Assembly: GCA_033220425.1 (NCBI GenBank)
Contig: CM065649.1
Span: 1,116,001 to 1,180,000, forward strand
DNA length: 64,000 nucleotides
DNA from: Lepraria neglecta
Taxonomy: Eukaryota; Ascomycota; Lecanoromycetes; Lecanorales; Stereocaulaceae
Reading direction: 5' to 3'
Position 1 is the stretch's first letter; every line of letters begins with the position of its first letter. Below the pieces are notes generated by a model that did no database searches, was not told the DNA's origin, and was given only the letters and a program-made list of their open reading frames with translations. The position numbers and the translations under genes were made by a program. Of the stretch, positions 45,862 through 57,765 are shown one piece after another.

Positions 45862-48088
45862 CTACCAATGCCTCCCCCTAACCAACACTCCCAGCTCCTC
45901 CCAGCCCGTCAACAACAAAGCAACTCTCTTCCTCTTCCAGCCTTCTCTGACTAGAATCGTCTCAATAGCATGTTTGCCATCTAAGTGCTTCACGCATTTG
46001 TCCCAAGCAGATTGTGACTCCTCACCTTGAGTCTCCAGAATGTGTTTGGATATAGCGGATAGATATCGAGAGGGGGAGAGCAGACGCGAGACGTGGGTTA
46101 GAGATTAGACTTGGAGACTGCGATGTGATTTGGGTGAAGGGTAGAGTGGTGTGGGTACTAGAAGCGGGAGAAGCAGGATTCGAAATAGGCACGCTAAGGC
46201 GTGAGCTGCTGATGCTGTCCGGTACCCCTAAGCTCGAAGTGCTAGCGTCGTCGCTATCGTCGATTGCGGTATGCTGGGGCGATTTGTCCGAGCTGGTTGA
46301 AGCTGGATGTTTGCTGACAATTTCTTTAATGTGCGATGGGACTCGCACCCAAGCGAAAGTTCGCAATTGCGTTACCCAGCTTTCACGTATAAGCCATGCT
46401 AAGATGTCCATGTAAGCCGGCTTGTGGTCTTTACTGGGCATTAGGTTAAAGTAAGGTCGCGGCGTCGAGGACAGCAAGCTGAGGATTTTCGGAAGAGCTG
46501 GCAGAGCAGGAAAGGCCTTGGCAAACGTTGAAGTAGCAGATGCTAGCTTCCGCATATCTGCGTTGGGGGATACAATGTAGATGTCTCGGTGATGTAAAGG
46601 AGGTATAGCTCTAGCGCGGCGCCAGTATATGAGGTGAGATGCTAGGAAATGGATATCTGAGAGAGGGATTCCAGATGACTGTGAGATCTGATAGAAAGAT
46701 TTCCTTGGGGAGGTGACGCGAAGGTAGTGTGTGAGAGGCTTGGCGATAGGGGATGCCGCGGCATTGATATCTGATAGGATTGAGTGCATGTCTGATAACA
46801 GCAAAAGGGTAAAGTGCGATCCTAGTTGGGGAGTCTGAGCATCATCATCGGTCAGCATAGAGTTGGCTGTCGTTAACCAAAGGCCTGGAAGTTGGGGTTC
46901 GAGGGGTGTTGGTAGTATAGTTATGGAGGATGCAATTGGAATCTGTAGGGATAAGGATGAGGATGGGGTCAAGCTGACGTGGGCGATTCGTGAGCTTGCG
47001 ATGCTGTTGTAAAGCCTGGAAATGCCCTTTGCAAGGCTGGATTGGGAGACTAGATCATGGTAGAGAGTGGAAAGAGACGGTTTTGCACCTAGGGGCGTTA
47101 GCTAGCGTTGTGGCTCACAAACAGAAGACTTACCTCCTGGGTTATTCATTTGCTCTGTCAACGAGAGAATCAATGCGGCTTCCCTTGCCACGAAACTAGA
47201 GCGCGTTTGTTCCCATCTCAGCGCTTTACCCAACTTTTTGACGACGTTGTCATACATCTCTCTTACCCGAAGATGATACTCTAGGGGTGGAGGCTTGAGT
47301 ACGAACACGACGTTGAACATCACCAGCGGCCTTTCCTCTTTTGGAAGGGCAGTAGTTGCATCGCTGGGCTTGTTGATCCCCTCTAATTTTGTCTTGCTCG
47401 CGGAAGGCAATGTGTCTTGCTCATCTTGCACCTCCCCGTCTTGATCCGTTTCCGATTGACTCTCAACTGCAATCGCGGGCCTAGGAGTGTCACTGTTCTC
47501 ATCGGTGCCCGAGATGTTCTGCAATCTGCTCTCAACCAGCTTTTTTGATCGCCGCTTGGCTTTCTCTGCCGTTGTTCTGCTTCTGCTTGAAGATCTTCTC
47601 GGATTCCGCGTTTTCTTCCAAGTCCCTTCTGGCCTTGCAAAAACCGGCCACCCGATGAACACATTCTCATTCAGACCTACTTCGAACCTCTTCTTGTGAC
47701 AGCTTGCGGCAGGGCATAGTAATCTTGCCAGTAAGCCGGATTGGTAGCCAAACAAGTCGTTCCAACGCTTTTGACCCCCATTTTGGATCAAGCCACCGTT
47801 CTTTTCTGGCGATCCAGAGCCAGTTTCATCAACGTCCGGCGGGCTGTCTCCTTTCTGAACCACTTCCTTGCGGCTCGGCTCAGGTGCTTCTGCACCAGAG
47901 TCTTGACTCTCGTTATCACTCGAAGATGTTGACTCCTCACCATTATCTCTGAATATGCTTTTGAAGTGAGAATTGTCTTCGCCTGGTCGAGGTGGGTAGT
48001 GGAATGCAACAAAAGGTTCGTCGGTTGTCCTCACTATTAATATAATGGCGACAAGACAAGGGTTTGGGGGGAGGGGTTGCGAAGACAT
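45862..48088 (-). CDS. NPR3: Nitrogen permease regulator 3 (SEACIT/GATOR1 subunit), one-base frameshift near C-terminus
   Basis: Npr3 pairs with Npr2 and Iml1 to restrain TORC1 at the vacuole under amino-acid shortage. Exons 48088-47134 and 47088-45862. N-terminal longin-type domain: NPCLVAIILIVRTTDEPFVA, FHYPPRP, LFGYQSGLLARLLCPA, KRFEVGLNENVFIGWPVF; acidic/Ser-rich insert; then RPLVMFNVVFVLKPPPLEYH and MYDNVVKKLGKALRWEQTRS. The C-terminal winged-helix region (DKCVKHLDGKHAIETILVRE, KRKRVALLLTGWEELGVLV, RHW) is in another frame: translated directly the protein stops at 46022 with 673 residues. A run of five C (about 46071-46075) would keep ASALP-SRYLSAI in frame if it had four, giving 726 residues to the stop at 45862. 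A homopolymer sequence error is the simplest reading. Confidence 0.85.
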
Positions 48089-49096
48089 ATTGATGGTCGG
48101 AAAGCTGCTGAGCTGAATGAAGCTTGCTAGTGTAGCAAGAAGACTGTTGCTGATCTAGGATATTATGCCTGCTTATATGCACTGAGGGACGGCCCGCCGC
48201 AGAGTCCGAACTTAGAGAGAAGCCGGCCCTACGTTATCTTCTTCCCGTCATCTCTGAATTTGTGTACTGTTGCCCCACCTGCATGATTTGGTATAGCCTC
48301 TACTTTGGCGTCTTCAGCAAAGCCCAGGTTCTTGAACTCGTCCGGTGCCATTAGGTTGCTAGCAGAGGTCAGCGTGAGTTGCAACACTACCACACGATAT
48401 TCAAAGCCCCGGCTCCGATATAGTGGGGTTCCCTACTGTTCCATCCGACAGTTTAGATATTCTTTTGCCATCAACCTGCATTCTTGGTCGTTGGTTCCTT
48501 TGACTCGGCGTAGGCAACGGAGGTAGTCGGCTATGATAGGCTTGCATTCTCCTACAGAAGTATGCAGGCATCAGCTCAGTGGCATGCGGTTGCTGGTCGG
48601 GAGTAGGTCCTACCGTCATGGCTATGCAGCTAGATTAGTGAAGCCCAATCAATGGAATGGTACGACAAACTCAAGAGGAAAGCTGCCTCGTTCGGGTGGG
48701 ATCGGCTTGGCACTTTTCTGCCCTCCGCCAGGGCCGCCAAAGCTCATTCCTAGACTTTGAACTCCTTCCCAAGTTGGTGGTCGGAAAGACAAGAGACAAG
48801 GCCTACTTGAGGTGTTGTGGTATCAGACGCTCTAGAACTAATTAGTCGAATTAGTCGAATTTTATTAGTCAACGGCTCGCTTAAAGTTTCCCTAGTCTTT
48901 AGGATAGGACCGTAATCTTGCTTAGAACTTCGCTAATATGCCGTAATCCTAAAAGCTAGCACTAATATTCCACCCATATCAAGGTCCCTACGTGTAAATG
49001 TGAGGAGTCATCAATTCCAAGCTACCAAGGCCTTTAACTTCGGACAGTGACAAGTGAAACCTCGACTACCACCAAAACCCCGTCAGACATGGTCGC
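48089..49096. other. Intergenic with a short AT-rich, RIP-like patch
   Basis: No gene recognised. About 48835-48985 is AT-rich with a short repeated motif (CCGTAATC twice, AATTAGTCGAATTAGTCGAA) and looks like the big degraded block further right; possibly a small transposon remnant. The rest has ordinary composition. Confidence 0.45.
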
Positions 49097-51575
49097 TCAC
49101 CCGAAGAGAGAATCGGCCATGTAAAGCCCAAGGAGCTTATGCCATCTAACATAATTCCGGTCAAGCACCAACACCCGCTCTTTGCCCCTTCTGCCACTGA
49201 ATATCCTTCCCGCGCTGTTTGCTTCCTCCTCTTCTTCCTGCTTCGGACGGTCCAGACAAGAAAGGTACGAGCTCGAGATTGTAGAATTCGAGGCATAGTC
49301 CGTTGCGGACTTCTTCCTCACATCGAGAGTAATGATGTGCTCGCCCTTATCACTCAGCACTTGCAGGATGATGAAGCCGCTACTGATCCTGTCAACCTTA
49401 ATGATTCTGGCCGCGCCTGCGATTCCCTTCAGTGTCCGCAATCGAATCCCGGGAGTCGATCCGTTCTAAATCACATTGTTCTCGTAGCTCGTCGTTGTTG
49501 TAGTCATTCTTATGGCGAAAGGCCGTTATGTCAGTGAATGGCATTGGCATGATTTCATCCATGGACGTGTCGTGTGTTGCTCTGTTACGGATCTTGTCGA
49601 TGTCACAGGCGTCGACGCCCAACTGATTCTCACGAGGCTACTCAACAAGGAGCGGAAGACTACACTAGTGACTAGACGTCCCTAAAACGGCATGTTCTCG
49701 CAGAAGACAGAGTCTCAAGGTTCTCCGGGCTTTTCCATCAATGTCCCTGTCGAGACCAGCACCATCAATATCCCAATGACGTACTTTTGGCACCTCACTG
49801 TTACTGAAGTCTCTGATATCACCCATGAATCCATCTTCTGTATATGTTTTCTGTGAGGTGTCTCGACAGATGACTCGATCGAAGCTCGCTGGATCAGATG
49901 GAAGTCTTTAGTGCTGCCTATCATCTTACATCAGCACAAGACATGCATGACCGCAAGGACGGCAGTGGGATGAGAAGGAATACCTTGTTGTTTCTTGACA
50001 ATCGGGCCCTGCGAAATTGGCACTATTTCAGTTTCGTGTGACTGGCCAGACCTTTGGGAGGCTGTCTGGCTTCCTTTGGCCTGAAAAACGGCGGTTCTAA
50101 CAGCGAATTTGGCTCGACAAGGCCTTCGCTGAAAAAATCGAATGGAGTCGTCAGCGTCAGTGTCACTCAGGATGTATTGGACCAGGAGATCCATATGCAA
50201 TGCCACCCTGGGACTTTGAGATCGAAAGAGAGATAAGTGCCGAGATCAGATCATCTGTACTGCTGGTCTGAACACTGTTCACAGTGTTTGCGTAATCCTG
50301 ACTCCTTGGCGCCGATTCCCAATCGATTGTCATCAAAGAGGTTTCACTTCTCTCTGAGTCCTTAGCGCCTGCTTGTACCGCCTGGTTTGACTGTGGCGGA
50401 GTTGGTATCCTTAGCTTGGCAAGGTTTTTGGGTACAAGTTCTAATGCCCCATAACATGTCCTAGCATGCACTGCTGAAAATGTGGTAGTCACATCGCCGT
50501 CACGTTCCACGTTCAAAACGGCCAGAGAGTGCTCTGGGCCGGTCTTATAGACGGTGGTGCAGTATTCGAAATCGTCTGTTGGGTGCCCACGGATTTGGGA
50601 CGAGTAAAGGCCCATCGGACTATTTCTGAATATCGACATAACTAATATCTGATAAAGAGATTGGGACCATAGTAGAGGAAATTCGGATCGAGCTCCTCGT
50701 GGACGTCCACGTGAAAGATGTCCGCCTCATTTCTAATTGTGCGGCCGCCGATTCTTTCCGGGTCATCTCGAATCTCAGCCTCGAGTTGGTCAAGAACGCC
50801 ATCAGCATTAGCTAGTGCTAGCTCGGCGTAGGATTGCTGGTCATAGGAGAGAGCCTTCAATTTCAACGACCATGTGCAAGGATTGCAACCGTAACACGAG
50901 CTCAGTGCTTACTAGCTGCAGATTGGAAGAAGAGGCGCGCCACAGAATTGGTCAGGAAGTCGACTAAGGCGAAATATACCTGGGAATTGTCTTTTTGGCT
51001 GTACCGCTTTTTCAATGTTTGTTTGGCAAAATTGTAATTCTGGGCGGCCTCATTGAGTATAGACTGTGTGCGACAATGCTCGATGGCTAAGACCTGATTA
51101 TCGAGGTCAATGATAGCGCAGTTGCAAAGAATCTGATCTGCCAGGTGGGATACGGGTTTCAAATTAGCGCTGTTCGCTGCTTCAAAGATGCCATGACTGT
51201 CAAATAGAAATGCCGCCTCAGAATTAGCGTCTTCCATCAACCGGTGAATCTCCGTTATGGAAGACGTTCTCGTTGCGCGTTGTCGTCAAGTCCATATTTG
51301 GATAGGTCATCAAATTTGGTTAATTCTTCAAAAAGGTACGCTCCTTTTTCGAAGTTTTTGTATTGAGCCGTGACTTGGAAGATTTCCTCTTCGGATACAT
51401 CCTGTTTAAAGCCTGAAGAGTCAATATCACGTCGCCGTGGAATATGCTCAGATTGTGTTGTCGGTGGCGTTTGCGATGAATCGGCGCTCCTGGCTGAAGA
51501 TTGTGTAGAACACCTAGTGACGGCGCCAGGCCCCCTGTTTAGATAAGCCGGAGGATTCTCTTGATTGGAGGTCAA
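49097..51575 (-). pseudogene. Large fungal-specific multi-exon gene of unknown function, degraded
   Basis: Consecutive minus-strand pieces follow a fungal family I recall but cannot name. Order: SEEEIFQVTAQYKNFEKGAY (about 51390), MEDANSEAAFLFDSHGIFEA (51240), LVDFLTNSVARLFF, SYDQQSYAELALANADGVLD (50850), RIGGRTIRNEADIFHVDVHE, LDPNFLYYGPNLFIRY, NSPMGLYSSQIRGHPTDDFE (50630), SLAVLNVERDGDVTTTFSAV, LVPKNLAKLRIPTPPQS, a membrane-type segment QKYVIGILMVLVSTG (49770), and a C-terminal SSGFIILQVLSDKGEHIITL (49350) ending in LLGLYMADSLFG. Frames change near 51255 (stop after RERLP), at 50640 (about 20 extra bases with a TAG), and in the membrane segment (49715) where the rest of the helix is missing. 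I read it as a pseudogene close to the RIP block. Confidence 0.55.
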
Positions 51576-52261
51576 GTCTGTCTCTTGTCCTGTCCTTATA
51601 GTTCAAGATTCAGCTAAGCCATCAGTTACAAAAGATTGATGGAGATTCATAGCCCCATCTCCGACCGCAGTCAAAGCCTGCGGGTCAGCCTTTGGCTCTC
51701 TCATGAGGTTTCTTGAGATACGAGGTAATAGTATGAATTGAAATGGACCAGCATATAGTTAAAGCGAAGAAACAATTAGTCGTGACTGTGGGCGAGCAGA
51801 TACGTAATTTATAAATAGGGACCCGGGAATGAGAGCCACAGCCAAGGTACCTGTTACGATATATTGCCTGTACATTTTGCATTGTGCTGCCAACTACAAT
51901 TCAATTTTTAATGGCGATGTCAGAAAAACAATCTTTATCTCGTTTCAGCTGTTAGCTCTAGTCGACAAGACTGGCGGCAGTCATTAGGAGCCATGGTAGT
52001 TGCCAAGCCCCACTCACTAGCTGCTTCTGATCTGACTATCGGTGAGACGCTGCGGACCCACAGCCTCAGCGCAGCCTCAATGCTTACTTCAAACACAAAA
52101 GATTGAGGTGTCCTCAAAGCTGACCCATGTCCAGGTGGAGTCAGTCGGCGACAGCCTTATGCAAAGATGTTGAGGCAAAAGCCTCGACCCCAATGACGGA
52201 CAGATCAGCCATGGCGGGCTTATGCGTCTATTGCAAGGCATTATCTCGAGGTTGAAATCCA
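51576..52261. other. Divergent intergenic region
   Basis: About 690 bp between two degraded genes. The N-terminal part expected for the plus-strand ATPase family is not found here, so that gene seems truncated at its 5' end. Nothing else recognised. Confidence 0.4.
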
Positions 52262-54300
52262 TTGTTTCATCATTGTCAGCAACTACGCGAGTATGCTTTT
52301 AGCGACAAACGTGCACAGGGAGGAAAAATTCACATGAAGCTTTTGACAGATTTCATGGACAAGAATCTCGCAAACACTGAGAAATATCACGACCGGCTGA
52401 TCTCCACCAAGAGTATATCGTCCGATATGATATGGACTCTTTTTCCTCCAGGAGAGATTGTCGTGGAGCAAAACGACCGTTACCTGGAGTTTTTCGTCGT
52501 AGTCGCAGTATACAATAGTGGCGTCCTCATTGAAGTTCGACGTTGGGATTACAACGGGGCTCGATTCGGGCCTTCGGAGAAATATACCAAGATTGAGGAT
52601 TTCACAGGCGTGCGAAAAATATCGGCGCTGGAAACGTACCGCATCAAATTCTATGAATAGTCAGGGGAACAAAACATAGAGGGAAGACTCATCGTGTGAG
52701 GTCGGAGGTGGCGTCACCTAGTCGACTTTTGTCACCGTGCTTACAGTGGTATGTCAGATTCTCATTTTCAATCTTCGTTGACGAATAATTCTATGTCATG
52801 CTGATCAACTTGACAGCAATGGCGTGGACGGACCCTGCCCTAGGCTTTGCACGTGAATTCTCAGATCTCATTCCCATTCACGTAACGGGAGCACGACATC
52901 AACACTCAAATGACTGATCTGCTAACGCGTTGTGAAGGTTTCTGGACGAGTAATACTCGACTACGATACTCACCAATAAGCGAACCCCCAATTTGCTGCC
53001 GAACTTGCTGCAAGCGCTGAGTCCCAACGGACCGAAGCTGATGTGGTTAAACCTACTAATAACGATTCGGACGCTAGCGAGGAAGCTGTGACAGACGAGT
53101 TCTTGTCTCACTGGAACAACCAGTCTTACGCAATTTCAGATAAACAGGCCCTCTTAGCTCCGGCACTCGTGAGAGGATTTGCTCTGCATGCTAAAAAATG
53201 GGCCTTCTTCCTCGTCGATAACATAGCAGATATTGAGTGGACAGCAGACACTTTCTCACGTCTTGAAGTTGACATCAAAGTCAAACAGGTCATTCAAGCG
53301 ATGATAAGTTCTCACAACCATAAAGGGCAGACTATCAATGGCCAATTCGTCGACATCATCTCCGGGAAAGGCCGAGGACTGGTATTCCTCTTGTCTGGTT
53401 CATCTGGCTTGGGCAAGACACTTACGGCGGGTAAGTCCCATGCTCGTAGTCTTGAGATATGGGCCTCGTGCAGAATCTTGTTAACATTTTAAATCAAACA
53501 GATGCGTAGCTGAGGTAAATAAATTGCCTCTATAATCCATCACCTCAGGTGAGTTGAGAACGGATGTTGTGCAGACTGACCAGAAATTGCGCGCCATTTT
53601 TGCCCGTGCTAAAGCATGGAATGAAATTTTTCTTCTCGACGAAGCAGACATCTTCCATGCGAAGAGAGATCACGCTGACCTGGAACGGAATGGGCTCGTA
53701 TCCAGTAAGCTCACCCTTGACAGTGTAGACTCGCATCTCAGCTAACTCGCCCAATTTCAGTCTTCCTTTGCATGATTGAATATTATAAAGGCATGTTAAA
53801 CTCGGAAGAATCATTTCTCGAGCGTAACATCTCTCCGCCCTTTTCCATGTTTGCACACTATGCTACAGTGCACCCAGATGAGATAATCGCCAGCGTCTCA
53901 CTGTTTTGCAGGCAACTGCGCAAGACAAAATCCTGTGCCATTCACTGACAGTTGAAATAGGAATTATCATCCTCACCACGAATTGGATATCCGAGTTTGA
54001 TCCTGCTTTTGAATCTCGCATTCATTTTAAGATCAGCTATCCTCCTCTCACTGCACTTCAGCGGAGCGCCCTGTGGCGCAATTTTCTCTGCCGTTTGCGT
54101 GTCCCAATCTAGGACGACGATGTGCTACGACGACTAGGGGAGCTCAATCTCAATGGCCGTGAGATCAAGAACAACATCGAAGCCGCATTAGCGTTGGCAG
54201 AGGACGAAAAGGACGTACTATCTACGCTATTTGTTGGAGGTGCACGCATCTCTTGGCTGCCACAATCATGCCCTTCGACTATGTACCTATGGTAGGTAGT
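52262..54300 (+). pseudogene. Fungal AAA+ ATPase family gene with nonsense and frameshift lesions
   Basis: Belongs to the expanded fungal AAA ATPases with an N-terminal domain of the type MIWTLFPPGEIVVEQNDRYL. Preserved: WDYNGARFGPSEKYTKIEDF, AKKWAFFLVDNIADIEWTAD, Walker A LLSGSSGLGKTLTA (about 53390-53432), Walker B AWNEIFLLDEADIFHAKRDH (about 53620), sensor-1 IIILTTNWISEFDPAFESRI (about 53960) and LNLNGREIKNNIEAALALAE. Lesions: TAG at 52658 and TGA at 52697 where the family reads on; after Walker A a lost base plus TAA (KLPL-stop-SITSGEL, about 53535); TAG at 54110 before DDDVLRRLG. CAG-to-TAG and CGA-to-TGA fit C-to-T change. One odd intron near 53790-53960 may use a GC donor. Not expected to make a working ATPase. 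Confidence 0.7.
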
Positions 54301-54369
54301 CAAGTAGGTAGTATTCCTGAGGGATTACTCGCTGCTCCAAGGTGAGAAAAGTACATTGAGGTTTTTTTC

Positions 54370-54756
54370 ATGCTGCAACTGATGTTGGCGTCTTTGCTTT
54401 CGGTCGTACCCACTCACTACCGAGTTTCATGGAGGTTTCGAGGGATTGGTACTATTATGAGGCAAAAGGACATTCTGCTATTGCAAAAGCATTACAGTGC
54501 ATCCGAGATTGGGAGACACTGGTGTGCCGGGCTGACGACTGCCGTGGCCTGCTATAATGTGTGGTTCTGGTTCGCCTTCGAGGCGTCGAGTTCCTGCAAA
54601 GCGTATATATTTCTTTTCACAAAAGTGTACCCGCAGCCCGTTAGTCAAGAAGTGTATAGGGTCTTTGGTGTTGCTTACATGTTGATAAGAGGGCCTATGT
54701 ATCTATTCAACCTGTTTGATCTTCTGTCTATTCGCTACAGTGGGACTGTGGGTTAG
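54370..54756 (+). pseudogene. Fragment of a fungal multi-pass membrane protein
   Basis: Open frame of 128 codons without a proper N-terminus. The stretch TTAVACYNVWFWFAFEASSS followed by CKAYIFLFTKVYPQPVSQEV recalls a fungal family of unknown membrane proteins with a conserved C.N.WFWF motif and FLF.K. It then gives one more hydrophobic segment (FGVAYMLIRGPMYLFNLFDL) and stops at the border of the degraded block. Likely the remnant of a longer gene cut by transposon insertion or decay. Confidence 0.4.
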
Positions 54757-55021
54757 TATGTCTCATGATCAGATGCGGTTTCAGCCATGCGCCATGACCA
54801 TAGGCCATAGCGAGAGATCTGTGCTTCCTGAGAGCACTATTTATATAAGTATCCTACCAGTAGTTAGCTCTTCAGTCGAGTTCATCTCTTTTAGAGCTAT
54901 AGCAGTTCTTTCCATAGTAATTAAGCCTATACATATATTAGTCTATCTATCCTTTCATCCTATCTATACTTATATTCTTCCCCCCTCTTTCTAAGTATAA
55001 ACACCTCAGTATCACCTAGTT

Positions 55022-56906
55022 ATGGCCGTCGCTACACGTAAATCAGCTACCTCCAAGAAAGCCTCCAAGAAAGCCTCTAAGACGGCCCCCAAGACCTCCT
55101 CTAAGAACCGCAAATAAGCCAAAACAGCTACTCGGAGGGATACTACACCCCCCCCCGAATTACAGGTATCTGCTACCTCTTCGGGAACTATTAGCCCAAG
55201 CCTTATCGACGAAACACCTCCTCCTAGTTACCGTAATCAAATTCGCGAGTTAGAATACCGCCTGGCGGCGCTAAAGGACCAGCGCGATCACCAGGATCGC
55301 TATCGAGTCTATAAGTTATATAGTCGCCGTTACCGTTATCGTTATTACTATTTATCTATTTCTAGTATAGACTCGGAGGAGGGGGATAGTCTAATAGTCT
55401 CTTTCAGGTATACTGAAGGTAAGAAACCCTTTCTTAGTCTTTATAAGCGCTATTATACCGTTAATATCAAGTATTTTAAGCAAATCTTCTTTAGAATATT
55501 TAAAACGGAATACCTTATAAAGCTAGCCTATAACTATACTAATCGTATAGATAGCGATACTATCCAGGAGACTAACGGGTTAGTATACCTCCTGCAGTAT
55601 TTCGAGGTATATAGCCAGGCCGTTTATTACTATATATACCCTATAGTAAGTATATAGTTATAGGTAGCCCTTTCAGACTACCGCCTTCGCCTTATAGAGC
55701 TATATATATACTATAAATTTAACTCTATCCGCGTATACCATTACGTGTTCGTTACTATACGCATCCTGAGTGGCTAGGATGATCTAGTAGCCTGGTCGAT
55801 CGATAATAGACGCTGCTCAGACCTCTTAGTCCGAAGGATATCCGTATAGGGCGATACTAGGTTATACGCAGGTGGTAGTGCCTCAAAATCCTCCTCTTCA
55901 GGCCTATTTACGTATAGATTATTCAATAGCAGCCACTGTCTACGCGACCGCTGCAGGTATCTTTATATCTATTCTATATATTAGTAGAATTACCTAGCGA
56001 ATACGTACTTAAGGGCTAACTCGGCCTCGAATAACGCTAACTTGACACTACTAGTAAATCGAATTTCTAAGTCAGAATAACTCCTAGAGTACCCGCAGGT
56101 ACCTATATCGCTACTGTGCGTAGTAGAAGGTTTTCTATACTTACTCGTCGATCTATCCGATCTAGATCTACCCTATTAGGGCCCGTTGCGCGTTGATAGT
56201 TGGTATAAATGGTTAAAGAATCACCCCGATCAAACCTTCGCCAAGACCCTAGCGGCTATTCTTCGGAAGGGGGCAAAAATCGGGTATAGAGGTATAGATA
56301 TCTAACACCTCAGTTAAAACTACTAATTAGTATATATAGCACTAGATATATTAACTGCGGACCTTCAAAAACAGCTTTAGTATAACTAGTTAACTCTAGT
56401 AGACTATCAGACGGAGCCTCGGTACGTCTGTTCACCGCTAGGCTTGGTTCCGAAGCACGATAGGGGCTAGAGACGTATTTATAACCTCTCGTTTCTATAC
56501 GGCAGCTCAGTTAATAATAGTATACCTTACGATTAGGGTACCTTAGAGTATATAACGTACGATAACACCGTAGATACGCTGCTGTAATAAGGTCTAGGGG
56601 CTTAATTCGTTAAGCGAGACCTGAAAGACGCCTTTCGTCATATTCTAGTAGCTACTTTAGACTAGTAGCTACTAGGTTTCTACTATAATGGTTTCTACTA
56701 GAAAGAACGCTATCTACCCTTTGGTTTACGTATAGTACTATTCCTCTTTAACCTGTTTGCGAAGGCGGTTAACTAGATTATAACCGCACTATTACTATAG
56801 GCTATAGTATTATACTACTTGGACGATTTCTTCGCTATTCTGGCACTATAAGCCGACGCTATCGTATATAGCTATTAATTCGATCAAGTATATAACGAAT
56901 TAGGCC
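55022..56906 (+). mobile_element. Degraded retroelement with gag-like start and reverse-transcriptase core
   Basis: A gag-like frame begins at 55022 (MAVATRKSATSKKASKKASK, basic and Ser/Lys-rich), later RNQIRELEYRLAALKDQRDH in another frame segment. From about 56430 fragments of a polymerase appear: VPKHDRG-stop-RRIYNLSF, RDLKDAFRHILVATLD (about 56615), ERYLPFGLRIVLFLFNLFAK (about 56708) and LYYLDDFFAIL with the catalytic YLDD (about 56815). Several in-frame TAG codons replace expected Trp/Gln. The homology breaks right after NELGL at 56906, where an LTR-like sequence starts. Wording of the RT resembles DIRS-like fungal elements, but class is uncertain. Confidence 0.65.
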
Positions 56907-57480
56907 TGTTACATCGCGCTTTCCCAAAAGTTGCTGGGAAATCCCGAGTTGCCGAGCGCGCCGGTAGGGCTGATAGTTACGTTCAGCCGGATCAGTAACT
57001 CAATATTGCTAATAGTATCAAATCAGCTCGATCTGTAACCTAATACTGCTGATTTAACGATATTAGGCCAGTTAGCAATTAGATATTACTATTAGTATAA
57101 TGTATAACCAATCAGCAATTAGATATTACTGTTAGTGTAATGTCTAACTAATTAGTATATCTATTATACGTTCAGCTAGCTATTAGCTCAATCAATAATA
57201 TAACGCTACTAATATATAGCTACCAGTTTTCTTTTATTATAATTGATTACTTCTTATATAGTCTATACATTTCTACTAATTAGTGGCTATATATCTTCTA
57301 TGCAAGGTATAAGTAGGTAGTCGAATCTAAATAAAGTCTTCTATATATATAATCCGTTGGAAATATAGCTACTACTAATAGCTCCTTTAGTATATAAAAG
57401 CTCGTTATTAGTAATATCAATATAAGTTTAACTCGCGCTTATACTAATCCTTCTTCAACTTCTTCACAGGTTATTTAACC
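56907..57480 (+). mobile_element. LTR-like segment with internal TATA box
   Basis: Begins TGTTAC directly at the point where the older reverse-transcriptase homology ends, contains a GC-rich start with nested inverted repeats (56915-56960), two 40-bp subrepeats (57074-57153), and a good TATA box TATATAAAAG at 57391-57400, followed by a possible end near CACAGGTTATTTAACC (57465-57480). This layout fits an LTR inserted into the older element. No matching second LTR or target duplication identified. Confidence 0.4.
57074..57153 (+). repeat. Two 40-bp tandem subrepeats
   Basis: AGCAATTAGATATTACT with its continuation to CTAAT/CCAAT occurs twice at 40-bp spacing (57074, 57114), differing by a few transitions. 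Probably LTR subrepeats. Confidence 0.65.
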
Positions 57481-57668
57481 ACGCTTTCCTCGATTCTATA
57501 ACAACCTATTATCCGCTAATCTAACTATATCTTCTACTCCTTATAATTCGAGTAAATAACCGAGATAGAGAGTTACGACGCCTAGTCACCGAACTATCAA
57601 CGGTACCTAGCAAAACTCCAGTAGATCAGGGGCGTATGTATTTCGCCCTTTTTTGCCCTTGTCCGATT

Positions 57669-57765
57669 AGTATCCGACTCGGGTTTTATACTATCTGAGT
57701 AGTATCCGACTCAGGTTTTATACTGTCCGAGTAGTGTCTAACTTAGATTTGCCCTGTCCGAGTTA
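57669..57765 (+). repeat. Three 32-bp tandem repeats
   Basis: Units TATCCGACTCGGGTTTTATA + CTATCTGAGTAG recur at 57671, 57703 and, more diverged, 57735. Differences are mostly C/T and G/A, as RIP would give. Confidence 0.65.
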
